Shown piece by piece: positions 8,595 to 21,000 of a DNA stretch of 60,565 bases. The notes below the pieces were generated by a model. That model had not been told where the DNA came from. It was given only the letters and a program-made list of their open reading frames with translations, and did not search any database. The stretch spans positions 1 through 60,565 of the forward strand of contig CANQNS010000013.1 in assembly GCA_947625285.1 (NCBI GenBank), written 5' to 3'. Made by a program: the position numbers and the translations under genes. How positions within the stretch are numbered: the stretch's first letter is position 1; each line of letters opens with the position of its first letter. This stretch comes from an uncultured Oscillospiraceae bacterium. Lineage in GTDB: Bacteria; Bacillota; Clostridia; Oscillospirales; Oscillospiraceae.

Positions 8595-9890
8595 ATGAAG
8601 AGAGTCTTTGCTATGGTTCTGGTCCTGTGCATGGTTCTCACCCTGGCCCCGGTGGCTTTCGCCGACGACGGCGGAGCGACCAAGCTCACGATGTGGACGT
8701 TCATCGCCCAGCATCAGGAGTTCTTTGAAAAGGCCGCCGAGCGGTGGAACGCCGAGAATCCCGATCGGAAGATCGAGATCGAAGTGACTACCCTGGGTTA
8801 CGACGACATGCACAACAAGCTGAAAGTCGCCCTGCAGGCTGACGAAGGCGCGCCCGACATCTGCGACGTGGAGCTGGGCCAGTTCCCCAACGTGCTGGCG
8901 TACAGCGACAAGCTGGTCGACCTGACCGACGCCCTGAGCCCCTACATGGACGATCTGGTCAAGGCCCGTCTGGAGATCTACGCCAAGGACGGCAAGTACT
9001 ATGGCGCTCCTCTGCACGTGGGCGCGATGGTCTCCTTCTATGACAAGGAGCTGCTGGAGTCCGCCGGCGTCAACTATGAAGACATCAAGACCTGGGACGA
9101 CTGGTACAACGCGGGCGTCGCCCTGAAGGAAGCCGATCCCGACGCCTGGATGGGCACCGTGGAGACCAGCACCCAGTGGGTCGCCTCCCTGATGCTCGCC
9201 CAGCTTGGCACCGACTGGCAGGATGAGACCGGCACCGAGGCCCTGATCAACACCGAAGAGGTGGCCAAGGTCGTCGACACCCAGAAGTCCTGGCTGGAGG
9301 CCGGCATCTGCGAGACCTGCCCCGGCGGTCAGCCCGACACCGAGGAGGGCAAAGCCTACATCGCCAACAACAAGATCGCCAGCGTCATCATGCCCTTCTG
9401 GTTCATGAGCCGCTTCACCGATGAGATCGGCGAGTCCTGCAAGGACCGCTACGTCGTGGCCCCCGCCCCCGTGTTCGAGGAAGGCCAGATGCGCTCCATC
9501 GGCCAGGGCGGTACCGGCACGGTGGTCTATGCCAACGGCACTGACCCCGATCTGGCCGCTGAGTTCCTGGTCTACGCCAAGATCGCTCCCGAAGGCGAGG
9601 CGCAGATCTGGGAGGTCCTGGGCTTCGACCCCTGCAACACCTCCATTTGGGACGATGACTCCATCATGAAGACCGACGACAACAAGTTCAACCAGTACTT
9701 CATCGGCTATCCCATCGACGCGCTGCTGCCCATGAAGGACGAGATCGGCTACATCCAGTCCACCAGCATCAGCCCCACCATCAACAACTACCTTGGCACC
9801 ACCCTGTGGAACGAGGTCTATGTTGACGGCGTGGACACCGCTGAGGCTCTGGAAGAAGCGCAGGACGCCATTGAGAGCGACCTGTTCTGA
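8595..9890 (+). CDS. ABC transporter sugar-binding protein (AraN-like)
   Basis: Extracytoplasmic binding protein of the family 1 extracellular solute-binding type (MalE/UgpB/AraN), 431 residues. A signal peptide covers about residues 1-23 (basic MKR, hydrophobic core, AFA before DDGG). The mature part starts with TKLTMWTF, the common first strand of this fold. No lipobox Cys is present at the cleavage site, which is odd for a Gram-positive binding protein. The start has AGGAGGG 10 nt upstream; an in-frame extension further 5' overlaps the promoter and is not used. It is followed by a hairpin and then two permeases. Neighbouring arabinanase and GH51 genes point to arabino-oligosaccharides as ligand; this is inference. 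Confidence 0.9.
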   Translation: MKRVFAMVLVLCMVLTLAPVAFADDGGATKLTMWTFIAQHQEFFEKAAERWNAENPDRKIEIEVTTLGYDDMHNKLKVALQADEGAPDICDVELGQFPNVLAYSDKLVDLTDALSPYMDDLVKARLEIYAKDGKYYGAPLHVGAMVSFYDKELLESAGVNYEDIKTWDDWYNAGVALKEADPDAWMGTVETSTQWVASLMLAQLGTDWQDETGTEALINTEEVAKVVDTQKSWLEAGICETCPGGQPDTEEGKAYIANNKIASVIMPFWFMSRFTDEIGESCKDRYVVAPAPVFEEGQMRSIGQGGTGTVVYANGTDPDLAAEFLVYAKIAPEGEAQIWEVLGFDPCNTSIWDDDSIMKTDDNKFNQYFIGYPIDALLPMKDEIGYIQSTSISPTINNYLGTTLWNEVYVDGVDTAEALEEAQDAIESDLF

Positions 9891-9905
9891 TCCTTAGAAA
9901 ACCTG

Positions 9906-9938
9906 GCGCATGGGAGCCTTTGCGCTCCCATGCGCTTT
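9906..9938 (+). terminator. Intercistronic hairpin after the binding-protein gene
   Basis: A perfect 12-bp stem (9906-9917 with 9924-9935), 6-nt loop and a short TTTAT tail. Such leaky terminators after a binding-protein gene usually let it be expressed above its permeases. Confidence 0.7.
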
Positions 9939-10016
9939 ATTGGCGAGGCTCGCCGTTTCGGACGCCCCGCGAGAATCTGCGCATGAGGAGAGTGCGCGTG
10001 GAAAGGGGAAGAAACG

Positions 10017-11213
10017 ATGCAAGATCAATCGATCGCAACGATCAAAAAGAAAGAAGGCCATCGGGCGACTTTACTTTTGATCCTGGGCCTTATCGTGTTC
10101 GTCGTCGGTCTTGTGGCCCTGTTTTCCCTTCAGGGCAAGGCCGTCCGCTTTGACGCGGCTTACGACGAGCACGGCGATCTCAGCGGCTATTTCTTCGGGC
10201 AGCTGGAGGAGGGCCAGAGCTATACGGCCCTGCAGAGCCTCTGGCTGGCCGTGGTCCGCAGGCGTCTGTGGGTCATGCTGCTGGGGCTTGCCATGGTGGT
10301 GGGATATGTGACGCTGAACCGGGAGCTTCTGTATAACCAGAAGATCGCTCCTTTCGTATTCATCGCGCCTTTCATCATCACGTTCCTGCTGTTCTTTACA
10401 TACCCGCTGCTCACCACCATCAAGATGAGCTTCCATGAGGTAACAGGCGCTGGGAGCCACTTCGTGGGTGTGGAGAACTATAAAAACCTGTTTGCCAACA
10501 AGAACTTCCACACGGCAGTGAAAAACTCCGTGATATACATGGTCCTCACCTGCGCCATCCTGGTCCCGGTGCCCATGCTGCTGGCATACCTGACCGAGTC
10601 CAAAATGGCGAAGACCGGGGGACTTTTCAAGACCGTGGCCTTCATGCCGGTGCTGTGCTCCGTCGTGGTGGCCGGTATCATCTTCCGGATGATGTTCTCC
10701 GAGCTGGACGGAGCCATGATGAACCAGCTCCGGGGCCTGTTCGGCCTGAAGCCCATCGCCTGGCTCAAGACCGCCAGCGGGTCCATGTTCGCCATGGTGC
10801 TGCTGTGCTTCTGGCGGTGGACCGGCATGAACATGCTGTACTATATGGCCGGCCTGAAATCCATCCCCACGGAGCTTTATGAGGCGGCCACGCTGGACGG
10901 CTGCACCAACTGGCAGAAGTTCACCAAGATCAGCCTGCCGCTGCTGAAACCCACCACCATCTATGTGCTGACTATCTCCATCTACGCGGGCCTGTCGATG
11001 TTCACCGAGAGCTACATGATCTTTGGCGGCAACAACTCCCCGAAGAACTACGGCCTCACCATCGTCGGCTACCTGTACCGCTACGGCTTCGAGCAGGTGG
11101 ACCGCCTCGGCTTCGCGTCCGCGGTGGGCCTGGTGCTGCTGGTCGGCGCCATGATCGTCACCGTGCTGCAGTTGTGGGTCACCGGCACGATCGGTAGGAA
11201 GAAGGAGGACTGA
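10017..11213 (+). CDS. ABC transporter permease, MalF/AraP-like
   Basis: Inner membrane permease of the binding-protein-dependent sugar type, 398 residues. It is longer than the usual 290-310 because two additional N-terminal membrane segments (about residues 20-45 and 78-100) precede the core that starts at APFVFIAPF, an arrangement like MalF. The EAA loop that docks the ATPase is ELYEAATLDGC followed by IPLL-type ISLPLLKPT. The ATG is preceded by GAAAGGGGAAG. The second permease starts 3 bp after its stop, so both are co-translated. Confidence 0.92.
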   Translation: MQDQSIATIKKKEGHRATLLLILGLIVFVVGLVALFSLQGKAVRFDAAYDEHGDLSGYFFGQLEEGQSYTALQSLWLAVVRRRLWVMLLGLAMVVGYVTLNRELLYNQKIAPFVFIAPFIITFLLFFTYPLLTTIKMSFHEVTGAGSHFVGVENYKNLFANKNFHTAVKNSVIYMVLTCAILVPVPMLLAYLTESKMAKTGGLFKTVAFMPVLCSVVVAGIIFRMMFSELDGAMMNQLRGLFGLKPIAWLKTASGSMFAMVLLCFWRWTGMNMLYYMAGLKSIPTELYEAATLDGCTNWQKFTKISLPLLKPTTIYVLTISIYAGLSMFTESYMIFGGNNSPKNYGLTIVGYLYRYGFEQVDRLGFASAVGLVLLVGAMIVTVLQLWVTGTIGRKKED

Positions 11214-11215
11214 AC

Positions 11216-12085
11216 ATGAACGAGAAAGTTGGAAGACGTCCCGTAGGCACGTTTTTGCTGACGGTATTCTTCGCCATTTTGTGCGTGCTGTTCCTGATCC
11301 CTCTGTACGCGCTGCTGCTGGGCACCTTCAAGGGCGGCGCGGAGCTGTTCGTCAGCGGCCTGAACCTGAATCCCACGTTCGAGCTGCTGCATGTGAAGGC
11401 ATGGCGGTATCTGTTCACCGGCGTCATGTCCAACGGCGAGTACAATCCCCACAACTACTTCATCTGGTACCGCAACAGCCTGATGATCGTTCTGGTCCAG
11501 GGCGGCCTGACGCTGCTGCTGTCGTCCATGGTGGCTTACGGATTCGCCAAGTACGACTTCAAGGGCAAGAACGCCCTGTTCATGTGCGTGCTGCTGGTGA
11601 TGATGGTGCCTCTGGAGATCCTGATGCTCCCCATGTACACCCAGATCAACGCCATGGGCCTGCGCAACACCTACGCGGGCGTCATGCTGCCGTTTCTGGT
11701 GAACATGAGCGCGGTGTTCTTCTTCCGGCAGTTTTTGACTAACGTGCCCAAGGACCTGCTGGAGACGGCCCGTCTGGACGGCTGCACGGAGTACGGCATC
11801 TTCTTCCGCATCGTGATGCCCATCATGAAGCCGGCTTACGCCTCCATGGCGGTGCTGACCGGCATGGGCGCGTGGAACGCCCTGCTGTGGCCCATGCTGG
11901 TGATATCCGACGCCAACAAGTACACCGTCCCCATCGGCCTGAACACCCTCTGGTCCCCCTATGGCAACAACTATGACCTGATGATCACCGGTTCCTGCTT
12001 CGCCATACTGCCGCTGCTGCTGATCTATCTGTTCGCCCAGCGGTTCATCGTGGAAGGCATGACGGCCGGCGCGGTCAAGGGGTGA
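11216..12085 (+). CDS. ABC transporter permease, MalG/AraQ-like
   Basis: Second permease half, 289 residues and six predicted membrane segments, normal for the family. The EAA loop reads DLLETARLDGCTEYG...VMPIMKP. It partners the permease ending at 11213, and its end nearly touches the secreted arabinanase gene. No ATP-binding subunit is encoded in the operon; related systems in Bacillota share an MsmX-type ATPase encoded elsewhere. Confidence 0.92.
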   Translation: MNEKVGRRPVGTFLLTVFFAILCVLFLIPLYALLLGTFKGGAELFVSGLNLNPTFELLHVKAWRYLFTGVMSNGEYNPHNYFIWYRNSLMIVLVQGGLTLLLSSMVAYGFAKYDFKGKNALFMCVLLVMMVPLEILMLPMYTQINAMGLRNTYAGVMLPFLVNMSAVFFFRQFLTNVPKDLLETARLDGCTEYGIFFRIVMPIMKPAYASMAVLTGMGAWNALLWPMLVISDANKYTVPIGLNTLWSPYGNNYDLMITGSCFAILPLLLIYLFAQRFIVEGMTAGAVKG

Positions 12086-12090
12086 GCCCC

Positions 12091-15052
<2,962 letters not shown>

Positions 15053-15069
15053 GACGGGATGATAAACTG

Positions 15070-15115
15070 CGCGGGCCCGGAATGGTAACATTCCGGGCCC
15101 GCGTTTCTTTTTTTC
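15070..15115 (+). terminator. Terminator of the arabinan transport operon
   Basis: A perfect 15-bp stem (15070-15084 with 15089-15103), GTAA tetraloop and a long T-rich tail. Confidence 0.93.
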
Positions 15116-15119
15116 TGTC

Positions 15120-15782
15120 TCAAGCCTGTGCGTTCTGCTCCTCCGCCGGGGCCTGATCCTTTTCCAACTGGGCCATGACGGGCCGCAGCAGCAGGCTGCA
15201 AAGGTAGTTCAAGCCGGAAAAGCCGATGATGGAAAACAGCAGCGATATCCGCAAAAACGACGCCAGCGAGAAGTAGGCGAGGGCGGCGGGCAGCAGCGTG
15301 AGCGCCACCAGGCACACGGTCCGGGGCAGCTTCGCGCCGGCCAGTATGAGCGCGTTGCGGCAGTGGGCGATCAGGGTGTTGTCATAGCGGACCAGGAGCG
15401 GGAACATATAGCAGGCCACCGCCACCACCACCACCGCGAACATGACAAGCAGCGCCCGCAGCATCTGGGCCACCGTGCCGGCAAGATAGGTGTCGATCAG
15501 GATCATATCGAAGATCGTGCAGACGAAAAACGCCGCCAGGATCAGCCACAGGACGGTGGCCTGCCGGAAGTTGGACCGGAACGAGCGGAAGAACGCCTTG
15601 GCCGGCCCGGAGCCCGTCTCGCGCACGATGTCCTGGGTCACCTTCGTCATGCCGGCCAGGGAGGCGCCGAAGGTCACCACCGGCAGAGAACAGACCAGAA
15701 ACAGCACGTTGGCGATCATCAGATCGTACAGCTTGCCCAGGGCCCGCATGACGGGGTTGTCCAGATCGAATAGTCTTTTCAT
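15120..15782 (-). CDS. YesL family (DUF624) membrane protein
   Basis: 220 residues with about five to six hydrophobic segments (for example VLFLVCSLPVVTFG and MLRALLVMFAVVVVAVACYMF), matching YesL/DUF624 proteins. These are often encoded beside plant polysaccharide transporters and hydrolases, but their function is unknown. Here the gene lies between the arabinan operon and GH127, which fits. The ATG at 15782 has only a weak AAAGAGA ribosome site. A consensus promoter with a possible operator lies just upstream. Confidence 0.87.
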   Translation of the reverse strand: MKRLFDLDNPVMRALGKLYDLMIANVLFLVCSLPVVTFGASLAGMTKVTQDIVRETGSGPAKAFFRSFRSNFRQATVLWLILAAFFVCTIFDMILIDTYLAGTVAQMLRALLVMFAVVVVAVACYMFPLLVRYDNTLIAHCRNALILAGAKLPRTVCLVALTLLPAALAYFSLASFLRISLLFSIIGFSGLNYLCSLLLRPVMAQLEKDQAPAEEQNAQA

Positions 15783-15821
15783 GGCTCGTCTCTTTTCGTA
15801 AGATGGTTGCTCTTTCGCACG

Positions 15822-15837
15822 TTAAATGCGCTTACAT
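15822..15837 (-). promoter_or_regulatory. Possible LacI-family or cre-like operator at the yesL start point
   Basis: On the minus strand the stretch reads TGTAAGCGCATTTAA, close to the TGTAAGCGCTTACA pattern of LacI-family and CcpA sites, with one or two mismatches in the second half. It overlaps the predicted transcription start, where binding would repress. Confidence 0.4.
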
Positions 15838-15841
15838 CCGC

Positions 15842-15870
15842 ATTATATCCCCGTTTCAGACCGTTGTCAA
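15842..15870 (-). promoter_or_regulatory. Consensus promoter of the yesL-like gene
   Basis: Minus-strand TTGACA (15865-15870) and TATAAT (15842-15847) with a 17-bp spacer, a perfect sigma-A match. Such strength usually needs repression, consistent with the operator-like sequence next to it. Confidence 0.85.
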
Positions 15871-15879
15871 ACGGCCGGC

Positions 15880-17820
15880 TCAGGAACAGGTCCTGGTCCA
15901 GACCTGCATCTCCCCGGGGCCCCGGTTGCCCCAGAAGCAGTAGGGGACGAAGGTGAGCTCCGCCGGCGTCTCCGCCGGGGGCGCGTCCCGGTAGAGAGGG
16001 CCCTCTGCCGGGGCGGTCAGCCGTCTGCCCCTGGCCCGGATAAGGACCGTGCCGCCCAGAAGGTCCGGGTCGTACCGCTCCGAGAGCCCGGCGGACACGT
16101 CCACGGACAGAGCCGCCAGATCCTCCCCGTTGTCGATCTGCTCCAGGCAGTAGACCAGCGGGCCCTTCATCACGGCGGCCCGGCCCACGTCGGCCCGGAG
16201 CCGGGGATCGGCCCAGACGAAACGGGCCGGCATGGCGAAGCTGTACTGGATGGTGTCCTCCTGCCAGGGGCCATCCAGATAGAGATAGCCCTTTTCCAGC
16301 CGGGGGGCGGCGTCCGCGCCGTTTCTGAGGACCGACGGGCCCTGGGCGTAGGCGGGCAGCCGCAGGGCGATGGTCCCGGCGGCGGGGGAGGAGGCGTGGA
16401 CGCGGAGGGTGAGGCGTCCTTCAAAGGGGAAGCCGGTGTCGCATTCGATCTCCACCGTCTGGCCGCCCAGCTTTGCGGTGAACCGGCCGGAGAAGAACAG
16501 GTCCAGCCATATCCCCTCCGGGGCGGTCATCACGGCGTACTGGCCCAGAGAGGCGAAGGTGCGGGCGATGTTGGGCGGGCAGCAGGCGCAGCCGAACCAC
16601 TTCTGCCGCACGGGCTTGACGTGGGCCATGGAGGTGTCCTCCAGGCAGTTGTCCGGCCAGACGGCCAGGGGGTTGACGTAGAAGAAGGCGTCCCCGGTCA
16701 GGGCCACCCCGGCGGTGACGGTGTTCATCAGGGCCCGCTCCATGGTGTCCGCGTAGCGGCCGTCACGGGTGTTCTGCGCCATCCGGCGGCAGAACATGGC
16801 AAGGCCGATGGAGGCGCAGCTCTCCGCGTAGGCGGCGTCGTTGGGCAGGTCGAAGTCCGCAGTGAACCGCTCCATGACGCCGGAGGAGCCGATGCCGCCG
16901 GTGATGTACATCCGCCGCTGGGTGATGTTCTCATAAAGCCGCTGGCAGGCTCCGGCCAGACTCTCGTCCCGGTACTCCCAGGCCAGGTCCGCCATGGCGG
17001 CCAGCAGGTATACCGCCCGCACCGCGTGGCCCTCGGCGGCGGTCTGCTCCCGGACCGGCAGGTGGCACTGGTGGTATTTCGTGTCCACCGGCTCCTCCCG
17101 GCTCTGGCCGAAGAAGGGTATCCAGTCCGGGTGGGCCGCCTCATGGGCGAAGTAGTCCGGGTCCACGCCCCGACGGTCCACGAATTCCCGGGCCATGTCC
17201 AGGTAATCCCGCTTGCCGGTGACGGCATACAGCCGGATCAATGCCAGCTCTATCTCCTCATGGCCGGGGTAGGCGGCCTGAAACTCCTCTGTGCGAAAGA
17301 CCCGGCAGATCAGGTCCGCGGTGCGGCACATGATATCCAGAAACCGCCGCTTGCCCGTGACCTGGTAATAGGCCACCGCCGCCTCGGTCATGTGCCCGGC
17401 GGTGTACAGCTCATGGCCGTAGCGCAGGTTGCGGAACTTGCTCTTGGGGGCCTCGATGGTGAAATAGGTGTCCAGATAGCCGTCCGGCTCCTGGGCCCGG
17501 CCGATGAGCTCGATGGCCTGGTCGGCCAGGGCCTCCAACGCCGGGTCCGGCCGCCAGGCCAGGGTGTACGCCGCCGCCTCCAGCCATTTGGCGATGTCCG
17601 TGTCCTGGAACACGAAGCCGTGGAAATGGCCCTGCGCCTCGCCGGCGGCGATGCGCAGGTTCTCGATGCAGTGGCTGGGCTCCGCGTCCGGCACCAGGTC
17701 GTTGAGGGCCTGCCACTGATAGGGCAGCATCTTCTCCGGCACCAGGCGCATATAGCGGTCCCAAAAGGCGTCATGGATGGTGATATCTCTCGCTCCGATG
17801 GGCTCCGGGCGTGCGTGCAT
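15880..17820 (-). CDS. GH127 beta-L-arabinofuranosidase (HypBA1-like)
   Basis: 646 residues, close to the 658 of Bifidobacterium HypBA1, which removes beta-L-arabinofuranose using a zinc-bound Cys nucleophile. The known key residues all appear at matching positions: E317 (acid/base), E333 and C335 in YAESCAS, and C413/C414 in CCPPNIAR. No signal peptide, so it is intracellular. Start at the ATG with GGGGAGG 7 nt upstream. The frame stays open far upstream on the minus strand, but that extension lies opposite the activase gene and has no homology. It extends the island to beta-linked arabinose found in plant extensins and arabinan side chains. Confidence 0.92.
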   Translation of the reverse strand: MHARPEPIGARDITIHDAFWDRYMRLVPEKMLPYQWQALNDLVPDAEPSHCIENLRIAAGEAQGHFHGFVFQDTDIAKWLEAAAYTLAWRPDPALEALADQAIELIGRAQEPDGYLDTYFTIEAPKSKFRNLRYGHELYTAGHMTEAAVAYYQVTGKRRFLDIMCRTADLICRVFRTEEFQAAYPGHEEIELALIRLYAVTGKRDYLDMAREFVDRRGVDPDYFAHEAAHPDWIPFFGQSREEPVDTKYHQCHLPVREQTAAEGHAVRAVYLLAAMADLAWEYRDESLAGACQRLYENITQRRMYITGGIGSSGVMERFTADFDLPNDAAYAESCASIGLAMFCRRMAQNTRDGRYADTMERALMNTVTAGVALTGDAFFYVNPLAVWPDNCLEDTSMAHVKPVRQKWFGCACCPPNIARTFASLGQYAVMTAPEGIWLDLFFSGRFTAKLGGQTVEIECDTGFPFEGRLTLRVHASSPAAGTIALRLPAYAQGPSVLRNGADAAPRLEKGYLYLDGPWQEDTIQYSFAMPARFVWADPRLRADVGRAAVMKGPLVYCLEQIDNGEDLAALSVDVSAGLSERYDPDLLGGTVLIRARGRRLTAPAEGPLYRDAPPAETPAELTFVPYCFWGNRGPGEMQVWTRTCS

Positions 17821-17860
17821 GGCGTTGCCTCCCCGTTCGTTATTCTCGTTATTTATATCC

Positions 17861-17889
17861 AGCCTACAGGATTCCGGCGGCTTTGTCAA
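17861..17889 (-). promoter_or_regulatory. Probable promoter of the GH127 gene
   Basis: Minus-strand TTGACA (17884-17889) followed after 17 bp by TAGGCT (17861-17866). The -35 is perfect, the -10 weak, as at activated or regulated promoters. Confidence 0.5.
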
Positions 17890-17924
17890 TGAAAAATGCC
17901 GGAGGCCGTCCGGGGCAAATGGGC

Positions 17925-17952
17925 TTGCAATCTCGCATAAAAATGATATAGT
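17925..17952 (+). promoter_or_regulatory. Probable promoter of the large activase gene
   Basis: TTGCAA (17925-17930), 16-bp spacer, TATAGT (17947-17952). The transcript would have a leader of about 70 nt before the ATG at 18031. Confidence 0.6.
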
Positions 17953-18030
17953 ATGAATCGGCGGCGGTCGAACCCTGTCGAGGACCATCGCCGGGATAAC
18001 CATACAGCAGATCGGAGAGGGAAAGCATCC

Positions 18031-21000
18031 ATGCCCCAAGCAGCAAGACCATACGCACTCGGGATCGACATCGGTTCCACCACAGTCAAGATAGCCATTT
18101 TGCGCGCCTCGGACGGCAAGATGGTCTTTTCCGATTATGAGCGTCACCACGCCAACATCCAGCGGACCCTGTCCGGCCTTCTGCGGAAGGCGGAGGCCGC
18201 CCTGGGGGATGGGAACGTGACCCCCGTCATCACAGGCTCCGGAGGCCTGACTATGGCGGGGCTTTTGGGCGTGCCCTTCACCCAGGAGGTGGTGGCCGTT
18301 GCCACGGCCCTGCGGGACTACGCGCCCCAGACGGACGTTGCCATCGAGCTGGGCGGGGAGGACGCCAAGATCATCTACTTCACCGGCGGCATCGACCAGC
18401 GCATGAACGGTATCTGCGCCGGGGGCACCGGCTCCTTCATCGACCAGATGGCGGCCCTGCTGCAGACGGACGCGGCGGGGCTGAACCGCTACGCGGCGGG
18501 CTATAAGGCCATCTATCCCATCGCCGCCCGGTGCGGGGTCTTTGCCAAGAGCGATATCCAGCCCCTCATCAACGAGGGGGCCACACGGGAGGACCTGGCC
18601 GCGTCGGTGTTCCAGGCGGTGGTGAACCAGACCATCAGCGGCCTGGCCTGCGGCAAGCCCATCCGGGGCAACGTGGCCTTCCTGGGCGGACCGCTCCACT
18701 TCCTGCCGGAGCTGAAAAACGCCTTCGTGCGGACATTGCGCCTGACGCCGGAGCAGACCATCGCCCCGGAAAACGCCCACCTGTTCGCCGCCGCCGGCGC
18801 GGCCATGACCGCCGAGCGGGACGCGGCGGCCATATCCCTGGCCGCCCTGCGGGAGAAGCTGGAGGCGGAGCGGCAGATGCGCTTTGAGATCAAGCGGCTG
18901 GAGCCGCTTTTCAAAAGCCGGGAGGAGTATGACGAGTTCCGGGCCCGGCACGCGCTCCACCAGGTCCGCAAGGGCGACCTGGCGTCCTATTCCGGCAACT
19001 GCTTTTTGGGCATCGACGCCGGCTCCACCACCACCAAGGCGGCCCTGATCGGCCAGGACGGGAGCCTTCTTTACAGCTTTTATTCCAACAACAACGGCAG
19101 CCCTCTCGCCACGGCCATCCGGGCCGTCGGGGAGATCAAAGACCGCCTGCCGGACACGGCCCATATCGCCTATTCCTGCTCCACCGGCTACGGGGAGGCC
19201 CTCATCAAAGCGGCCTTGCTGCTGGACGAGGGCGAGGTGGAGACCATCGCCCACTACTACGCCGCCAGCTTTTTCGAGCCGGAGGTGGACTGCATCTTGG
19301 ATATCGGCGGCCAGGACATGAAGTGCATCCGCATCCGGGACAAGGCTGTGGACAGCGTGCAGTTGAACGAGGCCTGTTCCTCCGGCTGCGGCTCCTTTAT
19401 CGAGACCTTTGCCGTCTCTCTGGGCTATACCGCCCCGGAATTTGCCAGGGAGGCCCTGTTCGCCGAAAACCCCATCGACCTGGGCACCCGCTGCACGGTG
19501 TTCATGAACTCCAACGTGAAGCAGGCCCAGAAGGAGGGCGCGCCGGTGGCGGACATCTCGGCGGGCCTGGCCTATTCCGTCATCAAAAACGCGCTTTACA
19601 AGGTCATGAAGATCGCCGGGCCCGAGGACCTGGGCGCCCACACGGTGGTCCAGGGCGGGACCTTCTATAACGACGCGGTGCTGCGGAGCTTTGAGCGCAT
19701 CAGCGGCTGCCAGGCGGTCCGGCCGGACATCGCCGGCATCATGGGCGCCTTCGGGGCCGCCCTGGTGGCCCGGGAGCGGTGGCACGGTCAAAAGACCTCC
19801 ATGCTGGGCCTGGACGATATCCTGTCCCTGCGCTACGACACCCGCATGACCCGCTGCCAGGGCTGCAACAACCACTGTATGCTGACGGTGAACATCTTCG
19901 ACGGCGGGGCCCGGCGGTATATCTCCGGCAACCGGTGCGAAAAGGGCCTGGGGGCGGAGAAGAAGAGCGACGCGGATAAGGTGCCGAACCTGTTCGAGTA
20001 CAAGCTCAAGCGGGTGTTCGACTACGAGCCTCTGCCCCTGGAGAAAGCCCCAAGGGGCACGGTGGGCATCCCGCGGGTGCTCAATATGTATGAGAACTAC
20101 CCCTACTGGGCGACGTTTTTCCGGGAGCTGGGCTTCCGGGTGGTGCTGTCCCGGCCGTCTACCCGGAAGATATACGAGATGGGCATCGAGTCCATCCCCA
20201 GCGAGTCGGAGTGCTACCCGGCCAAGCTGGCCCACGGCCACGTCCAGTGGCTGCTGCGCCAGGGGATCAAGTTTATCTTCTACCCATGCCTGCCCTACGA
20301 GCGCAACGAAACGCCCGGGGCCGCCAACCACTATAACTGCCCCATCGTCACCTCCTATTCGGAGAATCTGAAAAACAACGTGGAGGAACTGGCGGACCCC
20401 TCCGTTCGGTTCATGAATCCCTTTTTGCCCTTCTATGACGAGACGCCCCTTTCCCACCAGCTGGTGAAGGAATTCGGCGCGGCCTTCGGCATCCCGCCGG
20501 CGGAGGTGGGGGCCGCCTGCCACAAGGCGTGGCGGGAGCTGGACCGGGCCCGGCACGACATCGAGCGCAAGGGGGAGGAGGTCCTGCGGTACATGGAGCG
20601 GACCGGCCGGCACGGCATCGTGCTGGCGGGCCGGCCCTACCATGTGGACCCGGAGATCAACCACGGCATCCCGGACCTGATCGCCTCCTACGGCCTGTGC
20701 GTGCTGACGGAGGACTCCGTGTCCCACCTGGCGGAGCCGGAGCGGCCGCTCATGGCGGTGGACCAGTGGATGTACCACTCCCGGCTGTACCGGGCGGCGG
20801 AATATGTGAAGGGCCGGGACGATCTGGACCTGGTGCAGCTCAACTCCTTCGGCTGCGGCCTGGACGCCGTCACCACCGACCAGGTCAGCGATATCCTGAC
20901 CCGGTCCGGGAAGCTCTATACGGTGCTGAAGATCGACGAGATGAACAACCTGGGCGCGGCCCGCATCCGCATCCGCTCGCTGATCTCCGCGCTGCGGCTG

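Noticed and set aside
8350-8598. An 82-codon frame before the sugar-binding protein gene
   Set aside because: It contains the promoter and ribosome site of the real gene and encodes nothing recognisable.
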